Positions 27,047 through 40,978 of a DNA stretch of 64,000 bases are shown here, one piece after another (positions within the stretch are counted from its first letter, which is position 1; each line of letters opens with the position of its first letter). The notes under the pieces are model-generated. The model worked only from the letters and a program-made list of their open reading frames with translations. It did no database searches and was not told the origin of the DNA. Both the position numbers and the translations under genes were made by a program. The stretch comes from Onchocerca lupi (taxonomy: Eukaryota > Nematoda > Chromadorea > Rhabditida > Onchocercidae), in the NCBI GenBank assembly GCA_028564675.1, contig JAOVVO010000313.1, positions 24,843 through 88,842 on the forward strand. The letters run 5' to 3'.

Positions 27047-30000
27047 ATGAGTTTGGATGTCATCAAACGAGCTGATCCAACCGATGACTATGAGTTGTTG
27101 CAGCGAGTGGGTTCGGGTACGTATGGCGAGGTTTACAAGGGTAAACATATCAGGTTACATGTGCCATTTATATATAACGAATTTCAACTTTTCTATTTTC
27201 TACAAAGTATAAATAAAAATAATCAAAGCAATTCTTTTAAATTATTTATTTATATATAATATATAAAAAACGAAGAAAAAAAACAAAAGAAAAAAATTTC
27301 AAAAAAAAAGCAAAAAAATAAGTGTTGATGTTTTTCTCTCATTGATTGAGATCTTTGATGGGAGGAGTAGTTCTAACTTTGCGTATTAGCATTATTTTTT
27401 TAATTGGTCACTCCTTGATATTTACTGTTTTGGATATATTTTGTTCTTTTTTTTTATTATTTGTTTTTTGTTTTTTTATTATCTGTTTCTATTTAATTTT
27501 TGTTTTTTTGACGAATCCAAAAATTAATGTTATAAATGTCGGATATAACTAAATCAAATCGAGATATTATCATATCTTTAATTCATCATTATTTGTTTGG
27601 TATATTCTTAACTTTGATTAACTCCAAAATATTTTCCAGGACAGGCGAATTATCTGCAGTGAAAGTAGTAAAGTTGGAGGCTGGCGATAATTTTGCTGTT
27701 ATTCAGCAAGAAATTTTGATGATACGTGGCTGTGTGCATCCGAATATAATTGCATATCATGGCAGCTATTTGCGTCGTGATCGGTTATGGATTGTCATGG
27801 AGTATTGCAGTGGTGGCTCGCTTCAAGACATTTATCACAGTATGTTTTCGTTTTGATTCACTTTAGGATTTTTGAATAGTTAATGTTGTTGATAAGGCGC
27901 TTATAATATGTTTCACGAATTATGTGGCAGTAGTCACTTTTTAATTGAAACAATATGCAAAACTCAATTTTTCAAATTAATAAGTCTTCAACACTTGAAT
28001 CTTCGAATGATCCAGTTTTATTAATACTAATTATTTCAATTGATTAATACTAATTATATTCAATTGTTTCGATTTATTAGTACTAATTATGAAAATGCGA
28101 ACTTATTCTGGTTCATATCGTCTATATGAACCAGAATAAGTTCGCATTTTCATAATTAGTGTTAAATCAAGGTTCACTTTTATATGCATTTTTTCAGGTC
28201 CTCCCGTATGATAATATATGCAAGGGAGGACAAATTTCTGCTATAATTTTATGCTGCATATTTATCCGACTTCAACAATTCTAAAGTTGTTTCCTCATTC
28301 AAAAAAAACAAGAAACTAAATAATAAGGATAATCTTTTTTCATTATTTTGAATTGATATTGAAGACTCGATTTTATTTGGAGATTTTATAAAAATTACTT
28401 CTAGTGACTGGACCTTTATCAGAGCTACAAATAGCATTTGTTTGTCGTGAAACACTGAAAGGTCTTCAATATCTTCACTCCAAAGGTATGGTCCATCGAG
28501 ACATAAAAGGAGCAAACATACTGCTTACCCATTCTGGTGATGTTAAACTTGGTAAGTAGTACTTTTCTGAATTTAATAAACATTTAATTTTAAAAGTTAC
28601 TTGGACTTTAATTCATATTTTTTTCAGCTGATTTTGGTATTGCTGCACAAATCACCGCTACTATTGGTAAACGAAAATCATTCATTGGTACTCCATATTG
28701 GTAAGTAATAGATTTTTAACAATTCATATTATTCAGGATTAGTTTTTTACTTCTTTTGTCCTGATTTCTGGGGGATCCTGTTTATTTTGTTCTTATTAGG
28801 ATGGCACCAGAAGTGGCATGTGTGGAACGTCGAGGTGGCTATGGTGTAGAATGCGATGTTTGGGCCGTTGGAATTACAGCAATTGAACTAGCTGAATTGC
28901 AACCGCCGCTATTTGATTTACATCCCATGCAAGTTCTGTATCTTATGACAAAGTCGTCGTATAAACCCCCAACACTCAAAGATAAATATAAATGGTAAAT
29001 ATTTCGTTTACATTGTAACTTACTTTCATTTGAAATTTACAGAAAATTCAAATTGAAAATATGGTTCGGTCCCGGTCAAGAGATAAATCAGTTGCATAAT
29101 CTCTCAATGTTGTAGTTCTTTGAAACAATTCGTTTCACAAGATATACTTGTATAATATTTTGAATTGTCACAATTTTGTGAAATCTAGTTACTTAAAAGA
29201 AACTGTTAAAAATAATTGAAAGTACACTTGCTGTTCCATCACACGAACGCTGTTATTTTGAAAATTTATTTATGAATGATTTGAATTATTATTCTGAAAT
29301 ATCTATGTCAGTATTTCATTATTACTAATTTCTTTCAGGTCACCATTCTTCCATGATTTCATTAAACAGTGTTTAACGAAAAATCCGAAAAAGAGACCAA
29401 CTCCAGACAAACTTTTAGCTGTATGATTTCAAAAATTAATAACCAAATTTACTTTTTGTTTTTGCTTGAATGGAATAGCTTTTAGTCATTGCAGAAATCC
29501 ATAACTATTTTTTAATCCGAATTCTTTTTTAATCCATTCATTATTTTAGAGTCACCATTTTGTTCTTGGAGCGCTCTCCTCCCGAATGACGCGTGATCTG
29601 CTGGATAAAGTTAACAATCCTGGTGGTTTATCTTCCGCTTCCGTATTCACTCGACAATTTTCCGCAATGTATACCGATGATGATGAAGAGGTTTATCTTA
29701 AATGTTGTTTATATTCATTTTATGATAATTAATGAATTAATTTCTTTGGATGTTATACTGTTTCTGTTACCTTATTCAGGGCGAAGTACTGACAATATCA
29801 CGAATAAAGTCACGCGGTCGTGCATGTCCCCGTGTTGCTCAAGATGCAATACGTGTGTGTGATGATGCAAATGCACTTATGGCACGAATTTGGGGAGAGC
29901 CGTCAACTTCTGAAGTCTCTGTAACTAATTTAGGTCGACGTTATCATGAGGTTCGTTTTTCATTGCGGTTGGAAGTTAAAAAAGATACAATCATATTAGC

Positions 30001-32863
30001 TACTCGGTATAAAATTTGAATACATTTGTAAATTTTTCATATGTTTTTAAGGATCGTACACTTCCTGCCAAAGAACATCCACCATTACCAGATGTTGTGC
30101 AAGCCTTATCCTTGCTTGATGATAACGATGGTGTAATACATGACATAGATGATGGAACCTTTTGTTCATTAGAACAGATTAATGGTAATTCTTTTCAATT
30201 TATTAGATTATTACCAATACGTTCATTAAGATAATGGAATTTATACTCATGAACTAAAAAGAGAGAAATCCCGAAATTCGAAAATCTGAAATTCCAAAAT
30301 TTGAAATCTGAAAATTCGAAACAAATTTTTTCAGATCTGAAAAAAAAAGAAAAAATTTGGCCTGAAGTCTTACTCTACTATTCCTTTTTTTTTTCATTAA
30401 TAATATGCGAACTTTGAACTCAGTTACCCGTAATATCACCTCAGGTTCTTCGGGTTCGGATTTTTTCATGCCTCAACGTCCACCACGTACTAAGCAGCCG
30501 ATAAAGCGATGCTCATCACTCGAATCACCACATTCCGATCCATATTTAGACGAGCAAGTTAGGCATCGGGTTAATGGTTGCGCAAGTTATGTTCTTCAAC
30601 GACCTCAAACTTGTTTTGGATTGCCACCAACACCAAAAGTATTTTACTGAAATATAAATTTAGACGTAACTATTAACTTATGTGCTAAAAAATTTTTCAT
30701 TTCATAATCCGAATAGTGAGTTTTAAAAGATTTTCATAAATACTATGCTTTTTAAAACTCATTATTTGTTAGGTCGCAATGGGTGCATGTTTTTCGCTTG
30801 TCTTTCATGATTGTCCGTTACATATAAATAGTACCGCAACATGGATCCATCCGAATACTTCTCGCCAGTTTTTGTTAGTTGGTGCAGAAGAAGGAATTTT
30901 CACATTGGACATGGATGAACTGCATGAAGCGGCAATGGTTTTGATACATAAACGACGCTGCTCATGGTTGAATGTGCAGAAAAATATTCTGATGGCAGTA
31001 CAAGGTTCAATCATTAACTGCTTCAAAATGAAGTTGAAATGCATTGTTATGTTTTAATACAGTTAAAATTTATTTGTGGAATTCGAATAAAATCAAAGTA
31101 AGGGATTATAGAATATGCAAGTTGGGATATGGTTAGCAAAAAATTCATTTAAGCATGTTTGCTTAGTTTTTGAAGTTTTATGTGAAAACTTTAGGAAGAA
31201 CTCCATATCTTTATCGCCACGATTTAGTTGCTTTGTCGCAACGAAATCTTACACAAAGGATATCAAAACCAATGAATAAGATTCCCGAAAAATATTTGCC
31301 AAAAAAACTTGCTATCACTACACGTTTACCTGAAACCAAGTATGCATTTGAACGATCATCTTTATTTTGATTTTATAATTAGTTACAGAAACTGCACTTT
31401 TGTTCTGATCTGATTTTCTATTTTGGTAGTTTTAAAAAGATTGAAAGTTCAAACTTTAGAGGATTCGGAAATATTTACGAAGTTTCGTTAACATCTCAAA
31501 TTTTTTATTGACTAACCAGTATTAACTTACAGAGATGTTATCCATTGCAATGTAGCTCGAAGTGGTGTGAATGGTAATGTATATCTCTGTTGCGCAACAC
31601 CATCTGCTGTAATATTATTTCAATGGTATGAACCGCTGGCTAAATTTCTTGTGCTGAAATCAGTCGAAATGCGCATTTCTCATTTTCCACTTCGACCTTT
31701 TCAGTTGATATACTCTGCCGGAACAGATGCTGATTTTCCAAAAGTATGATTTTGGAGTACTTTATGAAGCACTTTTTTATATTTCTGTGTTTAAAAAATG
31801 ATGAGAATTTTATCCGACAAAAAACAATAATATAAATATGTCTTTCATCTGTAGGTTTGTTTGGCGATTTACAAAGGGGTAGGACATAAATTTCACCTAC
31901 ATTATGTAAATTTTAATGACGAAAGTGTGCATTGTGACTTGGATGGACAAGATCGAGCAGCTTGTCTTAGTGTTGTCGCATTAAAACAAGTCGACAGAGT
32001 GAGTTTCTTTTTACTTAAAGATTTTATATTAGCTTTTAAAGTTTATTGAAGCTGTTCAAGAGTGAGGTTCAGCAAAATCATTCATAAGTAATTTACTCAC
32101 ATGGTAGAAATGTTTCGCTTACAATATTTTGAATGCAATGTTTTATTATTTTGCATTTTTTCTTGAAAAAAATATTTAGGATGCATTGTTATTATGCTAT
32201 GAAAATCGATGTGTTGTGATCAATCAGAATGGAGTTGTTAAGTCGTCTCGTCTTTCGCCATCACAATTCAAATTTGGTTTTCAAATTGAAAATCTTGTAT
32301 CGCTTTCAGACTCAATTCTTGCTTTTTATTCACATGGCGTACAGGTATAAAATCAAATTGAAATGTTTATCATTGCTAGCGAACATCAGAATTTGAGTTA
32401 TAATAAAACTGCAAAATAAGGAAAGTATATGATAGGATAGTAGTAGAAATGGTAGAAACAATGGAGAACTTCTCAGATATTTAACTTCAGGGTCGTGCAT
32501 TTGTTGACGGTTCAATTACGCAAGACATCAATGATCCAAATAATATATATCAGGTTGTAGGAAGTGATAAGTAAGTTTTTGTTAAATTTGAATGAAACAA
32601 AAAAGGACGTAATATTTCTATCTATACGGTAATTGAAAAGCATGCTGGGGAGCAAAAGATTATGAATTATTTGGTTCCCGAATTTGACGAAAACTTTATC
32701 ATTTTAATTTAATCATTGCACTTATTTGAATTGTTCAAAATTATGCAAATAAGATATTTGTATTTCCAGATTGATAGTTTTAAAACGGAGAGAAACATCT
32801 GCAGCCACAGATTTATGTGATTTATGTATATTGACTGGTCATGAAAGTACTCTGGCTGGTTAA
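27047..32863 (+). CDS. gck-2: GCK-family Ser/Thr kinase with CNH domain (MAP4K3/5-like)
   Basis: Exons: 27047-27153, 27640-27839, 28405-28551, 28628-28700, 28800-28994, 29339-29420, 29550-29690, 29780-29950, 30052-30184, 30424-30638 (or from 30445), 30773-31004, 31195-31339, 31533-31743, 31855-31998, 32180-32344, 32491-32570, 32770-32863; about 844 aa, as in MAP4K3. The kinase domain fills roughly residues 15-270, with the glycine loop [10 protein letters not shown], lysine in [37 protein letters not shown] and [15 protein letters not shown] charged linker follows. The C-terminal CNH (citron homology) domain starts near residue 489 and includes [29 protein letters not shown] and [10 protein letters not shown]. 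Family members act upstream of JNK and TOR signalling. The ATG lies 3 nt after ACATTTCAG, fitting a trans-splice site. The start of exon 10 is ambiguous by 21 nt, in frame either way. Confidence 0.93.
28082..28160. repeat. Perfect 37-bp inverted repeat (hairpin) inside a kinase intron
   Basis: The left arm (28082-28118) and right arm (28124-28160) are exact reverse complements, separated by CGTCT. The arms begin and end with ACTAATTATGAAAATGCG and its complement. Two more copies of TACTAATTAT lie just upstream (about 28020-28065). The element lies in intron 2 of the gck-2-like gene, so the transcript would fold into a 37-bp duplex. Confidence 0.97.
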
Positions 32864-34647
32864 CGGCCTCTTGCTACAAACTAGCTAGGTCATTCGAGCT
32901 AAAAAGCTCAGTTTTCGTATTTTAGTTTGTTAATTTCTTCATCAGCGATTTCTCCCTCGTTCAAGGAAATCATTTAAAATTGTTTGAGGCTTCAATTTTG
33001 AATTATAATTTGAAATAATTAACATATAAATAATTGTTCCACATACGACGATAATTAAAACTTCATAATTTCTGGTGTTGTAAATAAATTTCGCATTTTA
33101 AAAGAAATTTCAAAACAGATGAGATAAAGTTACAAAATTCATTATGTGATTAAGCATCTTCATTGATACTTTACATTTTGCTTTAGAAATTGTCTTCATT
33201 TTTTTTTATTTCTGCTACGATTGTCTTGTGATAATAAGTGTTGTGATAACACTTTTTTTTCGTACCATTCATTTGGTTAATAAAAAATTAGATCAGTCAT
33301 GGGAGTTTGAATAAAATATCATGGAAGCTGTGAAATAATAATATCTGTGGTTAAAATCATTAAAGCAATGGAACCTATTGGCTTAATAACTGAAATTGAT
33401 GGTAACATGAGATCTTTACCTACTTCTAGTATCTTGTTATTCGGAAGAACCTTTTAAATATCAGTTCTTTTTGCTATATTCATCTTTGCAATTTTTCTGT
33501 ATTTTTTTTCTCATGCAATAGTATTTTCGTGTATTGTTTAATTTATGCAATTCTTATAGCTGTATTGATTTCTATATGGATTTCCTATAAAACTAAAATT
33601 TCAGGTCTAAAGATCTATTTTCGGATCAAATCTCCGAGTGAATTTGAATATTTCACGTTAAGTATCTGTCCAAATTCTCTTGAACCAAATTTTTTTGTGT
33701 TAAAAATCCGACGACACTATTTCTTGATTACACTCATTGTCAAATACTCATATGTGGTCATTACCGTATTTAATTCCCAGTTTTTTTATCCATTTTTACC
33801 AATTGAAAATTCTCATTTTATATGAGATTGTTCTTCAGTATTTGTTGTTCTTTATGTTTTGAAATAAATTTTTTCAAATAACATTTGACCTAATTCCATC
33901 TAATTTAATCTGGATTGGTAATCATGATCTCGGACTAGAATTTAAGTAGTGTTGAAATCAAAAAATATATCTAAAGAGGCGCAGATGAAGTCAAGATTCA
34001 GAAGTTGATTTAATTCACAATTTTTTTCAAATAAAGACAGGAAAACAAATTATTTCTTCATCCGCATTATATTCATATTTATTCAAAATTCGTTTCCCCT
34101 ATTCAGAACGCTTGCTTCCAGAACTGCAACTTCTTTCTGGATGAACTGAGAGTTTCCGCTAGCTAGAAATAGATTATTCAAAAGTTGCTAGACGAATTAA
34201 AATCAGTGGCTGGTGAAAGTGTTCATATCCAACGTTGGGTGCATGAACTTCTCTATTCTTTATACAATTCCAGGCTTGTAGATTTTCTAGATATGATTGA
34301 GAATTCTATCACTTAATGAAATAGAAGACAATAGATATGACAGGAGCAAATAAAACAGATATGACGAAAGGAGTATTCATAGAACAAATTTTAAATATTT
34401 TGGAAATTAAAAATGCAAGGTAAGCTGGTATAATACACTAGTTAATTACTGATCAAACTAAGCCAAGAGACTGGGCAAGATATTTAGTCTTCAGTCTTGA
34501 AAAAAAATCTGAAATACATGCATCAGATCAGATAACTTTGATAAATTCCAAACTAATAAAGAGGGAACAGCTTTAAGAACTATCTAGAATAAGTGAAGGT
34601 AAGATTTGTGGATTTCGAATTTCAAATTAAGTAGTACAATTTAAATC
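32864..34647. other. Convergent intergenic region
   Basis: This lies between the 3' ends of the kinase (+) and the PAPS transporter (-). It probably holds both 3' untranslated regions; GTAAATAAATT near 33080 could be a polyadenylation signal for the kinase. The open frame at 33529-33825 (+) is hydrophobic only because the region is T-rich and has no splice partners. Confidence 0.5.
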
Positions 34648-37600
34648 TTAATGCCTCATCTGTAAAGTTTGATGATGACGAATATAAATAGTGCCAAAAA
34701 TAGCAGTAAATGTTATTAACAAGCCAAACATAGACCAAACAGACATCGAATGACCATAAGCTATTGTTGAAAGTAAAATAGAAAGTATCTGTCGTAGCGT
34801 CATCATCACCGCAAATATCACAGGCCCAAATCGTTCAATGATAGCATAAATTACAATCTGGAAGAAAAGTTCATGATACCAACTCCTCAAAAAAAAAAAA
34901 AACAAGGATTCAAATCTTCCTTTTATTAATTTGAACAAAAAAGCATATTATATGCCTTAATTATGAAGATTATATAATAAATTAAAAATATCTGTTAAGA
35001 AGATTATTAACAGATCTCCTAAAGCAATCTGAATGAAATCTCAACATCTAATGAGAAAATTACGCAAAATTAAGGACAAATTTGGATTGAAATAGCGATT
35101 TTTAAAATCGTGTTTTAGCACAGATGATTCCGACAGAGTAGTTAATAAACTACACATAAATAATTGAAAAAAGAGTGTGGAATTTCTGATGAGGAAATAT
35201 TGAACCAATAAACAATACGAGAATTTCAAATGCGAAAAATAACAGAAAGTAAGTTTTCCTCATTTTTCATCCCCTTGAAAAAAAAAAAAAAGAATAAACC
35301 TGTCCTAAAGCGCCTGATAAAGATAACAAAAATATGTCTCGGCCAAATCCTTCATGAGTTGCTAAAAAACGAAATGGTGAAAGAAAGGTTCCTTGTTCGA
35401 CAAGTGTCACAAAGCACAACATCATACTGAACATATTTACACCAAACATCATCTGAAGAATAACAAATGGATGAACACGATTTGAACTAAAATTTAATAT
35501 TTATAAACAAAATGATTGTATTTGTCATGTAATTTCTCTTTCAAAAAACAAAATTTTATTGCACAGCTCCGATTATTTACTTTGTTCTTTATTTTCAATA
35601 TCATCTATGGGTAAAATTTATTGAATTTAATTACGATTTTAAATTCAGTAAAACAACATCGGGAAGACATAATTCAAAGCAGTATAACTTCTTAACATAA
35701 CGAAAGCTAAAACAATAGGGCTTATTTAAGTTGCATATTATATCAACTTTCAATATTCAAGTAATTAAGGATAACCTGCTTCGAGTTATGATTTCATAAT
35801 TTTTCGTTCAAAAAAATTATTTAATTGAGAACCTGATATTTAGAAATTCTTGGTCGAACATCAAAGAGTTTTTTCTGCCAGTTCAAAGTGAAAGCATCAA
35901 ATAAAAGATAACCGGACATCAAACAGATTCCAGAAACAGTACTCACACGATCGGAAGATGAAACTACTATAACGTGATGAAATTACCAGCAATACCCATA
36001 AACATTTTTATAAATCAAAAAATGAAGTAATAAGTACAAATAACATTTCACCATACCAATCCCAGTTCTTGCAAAGCTTTTTTGTATTTACAGTGGAGAA
36101 TCAAAGCACTCCACGAAGATAGCCAAAATTCATGTTATCGGTTGAATCTTTTCAATTTCAATTTGTTTATTTTCTACTTCGATTTTTCTTTTCTCATTTA
36201 ATGCATATTTTTTTTCTTTTTAACAAAGCCATAAAATAGATGAAGCTTATTCATTTTTTAAGAGAAATCATTTGCTCATTTTATCCATTTCATGAAATTA
36301 TCGAAATTTTTTCAATCAGATTTTTTTTTTCTTCTTATCATTAAATTATCAAACGTGTTTTAAAAACATACGACTAGATCCAAGTCCCTTAGAACTGTTT
36401 GAGAGAAGAAACAATGATGCTCCAAATGCAAGCATAATAGCACAAGCACATTCGCCATATCCATAACGTTCACTTCTGACAATGAAGCCCATTAACATCG
36501 TTGGTAGCACTTTTGATGCTTTGCAAACTGTCTCAAAATATTTCATTCTACAAGATTTGACTAAAAAAAATTTGACATTTTATTTCTCAGATCGTAACAA
36601 AGAATTCCTTTTTATTGCATATTTAGGCGAGGAATCATTATTGTATCAAAAGTCTAGAGTGAAACTCAAATTATTTACTGATTAATTGAGTTTCACTAAT
36701 TTCTAGTTTCTGAGAAGTACCTGAGTTGGAAATGAAACGAATTTCAGTGCTTCATACTGGCACCATGATGAAAGCGTATTAGAAAACGATGTAAACGAAT
36801 GTTTATAAAACGGTGGAACGTGAGGAGGTTCTCTATAATAAATTACCAATTTTGAATCTCTACGATATTTCATCATTTAAGTAATTTTAGGTTCACAATC
36901 TGTTAACTATAAGGCTTCTGCTTAAGCTTCTGTTATTGTTATATTTTTATCATATTGCTATATATTATTGTTGACCGCTACAAATTTTTTAAACCGTAAA
37001 GTTTGCATACTATCCAACTTTTTTATGAAATTTCCGACAGCTAAAAAAATAAATAACGGAAAAACTTTTTCCATTTCGAAATCAAACAAGCTGCGCACAG
37101 AATAATAGCAAAAACACGATTCATGAAAACAAGAAATTGAGTATTTTCAAATTTGCTTAACCGATGATCCACAGTTGATAAGTAGGCCTGGAATAAAACA
37201 ATCAATTCTCTCGGCGTTAGTATTTGAAAAACATTTGAAGCAAATATCTAAAAACAGATCATTTTGACGAGAATAATCTCATCTACCTAATTTTCTTTTT
37301 TTCAAATTACTTTGTTTCTTCATTATAGTATTTCATGCATATGTCTCTATAATTTATGCAGAAAATATATTTAAGCTAAAAGCAAAACATGGATGCGTTA
37401 AATAGTCAACATGAAAATCCTACAGAGTTGAATTAGAAAGTTCTGTTTTTTGAAATATTTCAGTCCGATCGTGAAATAAAAGCAACCTTTTGAATAAACA
37501 TTAATCAAAAATCAATCAATAAGAACAAAATTTAAAACCTGTGTCATAATCCGTTCTTGAATATAACCCATTAAAACAAGCGTGATTAGGAGACTTAAAA

Positions 37601-38007
37601 AATATAAAATAAGATGGAGAGATTCACGGCGGAGATCCTTTTTTTGTGAAACGACTGAGGTTAGTTTTACAGAATCAGAAATTATCAATTCATACTCGGG
37701 TTTTCCAAGCGCAAATCTACGCAGAAATGAGTGAAACAATGTCGCAGATTCGAAACCAATTTCTGGAAAAAGTCTTTTATAAATGTAATAAATTTGTTAT
37801 GGTCTATTGAATGATAATTTTAACATATTATTTCATCATAAACTGATTTCGAATGATATATGATATTCCATCAAAACATTTCTTACCGGCAGTTCTTCGA
37901 CGAACATAAAAAACCACGAGAACTACAGGAATCGAAGCAGTTCCATAACTCAAAAGAATGAAGAAAAACCGAATGAGCCAAAAATCGTTTGAGTAGGATT
38001 CAATCAT
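34648..38007 (-). CDS. pst-1: PAPS transporter, SLC35B2 type
   Basis: This family carries the sulfate donor PAPS into the Golgi lumen for sulfation of proteoglycans. Eight exons: 38007-37887, 37762-37539, 37187-37066, 36832-36721, 36531-36372, 35966-35833, 35452-35300, 34857-34648; about 411 aa, matching the family. It has about ten hydrophobic segments. Family motifs visible are [74 protein letters not shown] and [17 protein letters not shown]. The ATG lies 2 nt after a TTTTTTTTTAG acceptor, so the message is probably trans-spliced. The fifth exon needs the unusual acceptor TATTTTGAG to keep the frame (FPTQ-TVCKASK). It lies downstream of CRNKL1 on the same strand, the same neighbours as in C. 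elegans (M03F8.2 and M03F8.3). Confidence 0.93.
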
Positions 38008-40978
38008 GACTAAAAAAAAATTTCATTTAATTGGTAGAGGAAATCATCAGAATAATTTGAATGAGTAAATCATAATTTTTGTCTAAATGAAATAATAATG
38101 CTGATTTCATTTCGATTACCGTTCCTCGCTTCTTTTTTGATTATTACGGTTGCATTTTTTAATGGTGACTTTCTTGCTCAATTTCATGCCAACTGTTTGA
38201 AGTTAGGAAAAAAAATTTTATTTGTACCAGAGCTTATCATATAGTTATTTAAATATATCATTTTCGATGGAAAGAAACTTATCGACTATCCATCAGAAAT
38301 ATTTCTTATGTTGAATTCAATAAATTTCTCTGATTATTTAAGTAATTTTTTTATCTGTATCCAAAAAATAAACATTAAAGATCTGACATGAATATAAGAT
38401 TACATATGGATAACTTTTATGTTTACTCTCGTTCTTTTATCATAATATTATAATACGAATAATTCTCATGCTGCTCAGTATCTTTTTTTGGCATGATATT
38501 ATCATATGAATAAACATAAGCACAATTAGCTCAATATTCTATTTCGTGATGAAGGATATCAAATACTACCCCGAATGAGTAAGAAATTTACTGACACCAA
38601 AAAACTCAATTTTTAGGTTTGTCATTCTTCGAGTAATATTTCAACCGCGATAAATATTCATAAATTAAAGTTCTTTTTTTCATCCCTTCTTTTTTGAAAA
38701 AAACCAGTCAAAACTCGAAAATATTACAAGCAAGAGATTTTCTATCAATTTCGGGCAGCGATTTGAAATATATCGAAAATAATTACTACAATGCACGAAT
38801 TCTTTTTTTTTTTTTTTAATGCCGCAAATGTTTAGATACTTTAGAAAGCTAAATTTAGATAGAGCAAATTACTGCAAATGCTCCCCTAATATATATCAGT
38901 AGGAAAGACAAAAGTAAAGAAATAATCATTTTATTATATATTATCGCTCTTTTGTTGTAATTTATTCCAAGTCTGCCCTAAAGAAAATGAAGAAAAAGAG
39001 AAAAGAAATAACAATACAACAGTTTTAACGGATAATTGAATTTGCAGTTCACTTGTGAAATGAAATGAAAAAAAAAAAGCACCCTACCACACTCCGTAAA
39101 AAATGCTTTATTTGAAATGCCCATTCAAATAATCGCTCACTTTTAAATTGTTTTATCATTCGAGTCAACTTCGAGAATAACAATAAAAAATGCAGTAACT
39201 CTTTCTCCGATTCCTCTCACAAAATTCACTGCATTTATTGAATCATTAAAATTGAATTAAGACTCTGCCAGCTGTACTAGTCTTTTTTGGAGTATGAAAT
39301 AATTTTTGTAATATGCTCTATATATATAATAAGGTTACTGTAACCAAATATCAATCTTTGATATAAAAAAATTTGGAATGGTGTTATTGCACAAAAATAC
39401 TAGAAGACGAGATGCTTAAGATTCTATGATCACAAAAAATTATCAAATTCAAATTTAGCTCAAAAAAAAACCTAGAAATCAGTAAATTAATCTCTCTTTT
39501 CTATCCCATTCAGCCAGTTCATTAATAACAATTATTATCACTCAATCTACAGATCAGTAGAATCTGTTTTTGCTCCTATTTGTAACCTTATGAATCAAAT
39601 ATTCCTGTCACTTAGCATTACCTGACGTTTAAACAACCTTCTCCTAACACAGCAGTTTTCAAATGCTTTGTAGCACAAAATATAATTATTTCGATATTTA
39701 TTTCCTTTGATAGAGTGGAGTATATCCATGGAAGACCCGATTTTTCAAGATTTTCCAGAAACTCACCCGTATGGTAGATGATTTTCATAAACTCCTTGAA
39801 TTTCCTTCACCTGTCATCTTCACAAAACCATCAAAGATCGAACTGACAGAAACAACCAGTCATCATTGTTGTGTTGCAATCATCATATTTCATTCCCTAG
39901 ATTGAATTATTGAAATGAGAATCAGGAAGCTTATAATTTTGATATAAAGTAAAAAGAATCCAGCCAAATACTAATCTCAAGTATCAAGCAATCCTGAATT
40001 TTTAAACCCCAGGAAGATTATTTCAACCGAAATACGTAACTTAGCGTTGAAAATTCTAAGAGCAAAAACAAAATTTTTATTAAAAGGAAAATCAACATAT
40101 ACAAACCGACAGTTACGCTGATAAACAGGGAAAAATGTACACGAAAACATAAAGAAATAAATGGAATGAAAGAAAATTACTAAAATTACTTATCAGATGC
40201 AAAAACTGAACAATCTCAAATGTGAGACATCATGCACTTATAGCTTCTTTGATTAATATATCAATATACAGACTTATTTGTCAGATTTAGTTTACCATAA
40301 TTATTGCAGTATAATCAATATAAAAAAGAATGCAATAATTTTTCGCTAAATGATACAGCATCTCTGAGATTAATTTCAATAACCAAATTAAATCTTTAAA
40401 AATCGCAAGTTTCCATTATTGCATGAATTGATACCAAAGTAAATAAATTCATATTGTCTAACTACAAGAATCAAAAACAGTGAAATAGGATAGCTTTTGT
40501 GATTTCTGAATATTTGCTGTAAAATGGCAATGAAGTCAGCATAAAATCTGCCTATTTTCAAAACGACGAATTCGCTATAAAAATTCTAGTAATGCCCAAT
40601 CACAACACTCTCTTCTTTATAATAAACATTGTTCGATTTATATATAGTCTAAAACTAGCAATAATACGAGAAAATATATCATGACGTGACAAAAAATATT
40701 GAAGCCTGCCTGAGTAAGAATTTATTTCAACGATTATGATGAAATAAATACATGGAGAATTCTACATATGTTTAAGCAACAGAGCAAATCCAACAAGATT
40801 TCTTTCGATTTTTTGAATACGTGTGAAATTTGATCGATATGTACAAGCATTTCATTGAAAATAAAACAATGAAAACCTGAAGATGACTGTAATGACATAT
40901 GGCAAGTTATTTCGAAAACAAATTAATTTTTTTTTCTCATTTCGAAAAACATATGAAACAATCATTAACTCCTACCTA
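38008..40978. other. Spacer between CRNKL1 and the PAPS transporter
   Basis: Three kilobases of AT-rich DNA on the 3' side of CRNKL1 and the 5' side of pst-1. No exon with family character was found on either strand. It must contain the CRNKL1 3' end and the pst-1 outron or promoter. The distance is larger than the roughly 100-bp spacing of a classical C. elegans operon. Confidence 0.45.

Noticed and set aside
33529..33825. Hydrophobic 98-residue open frame
   Set aside because: T-rich intergenic DNA gives Phe/Leu/Ile by composition; no acceptor or donor partners.
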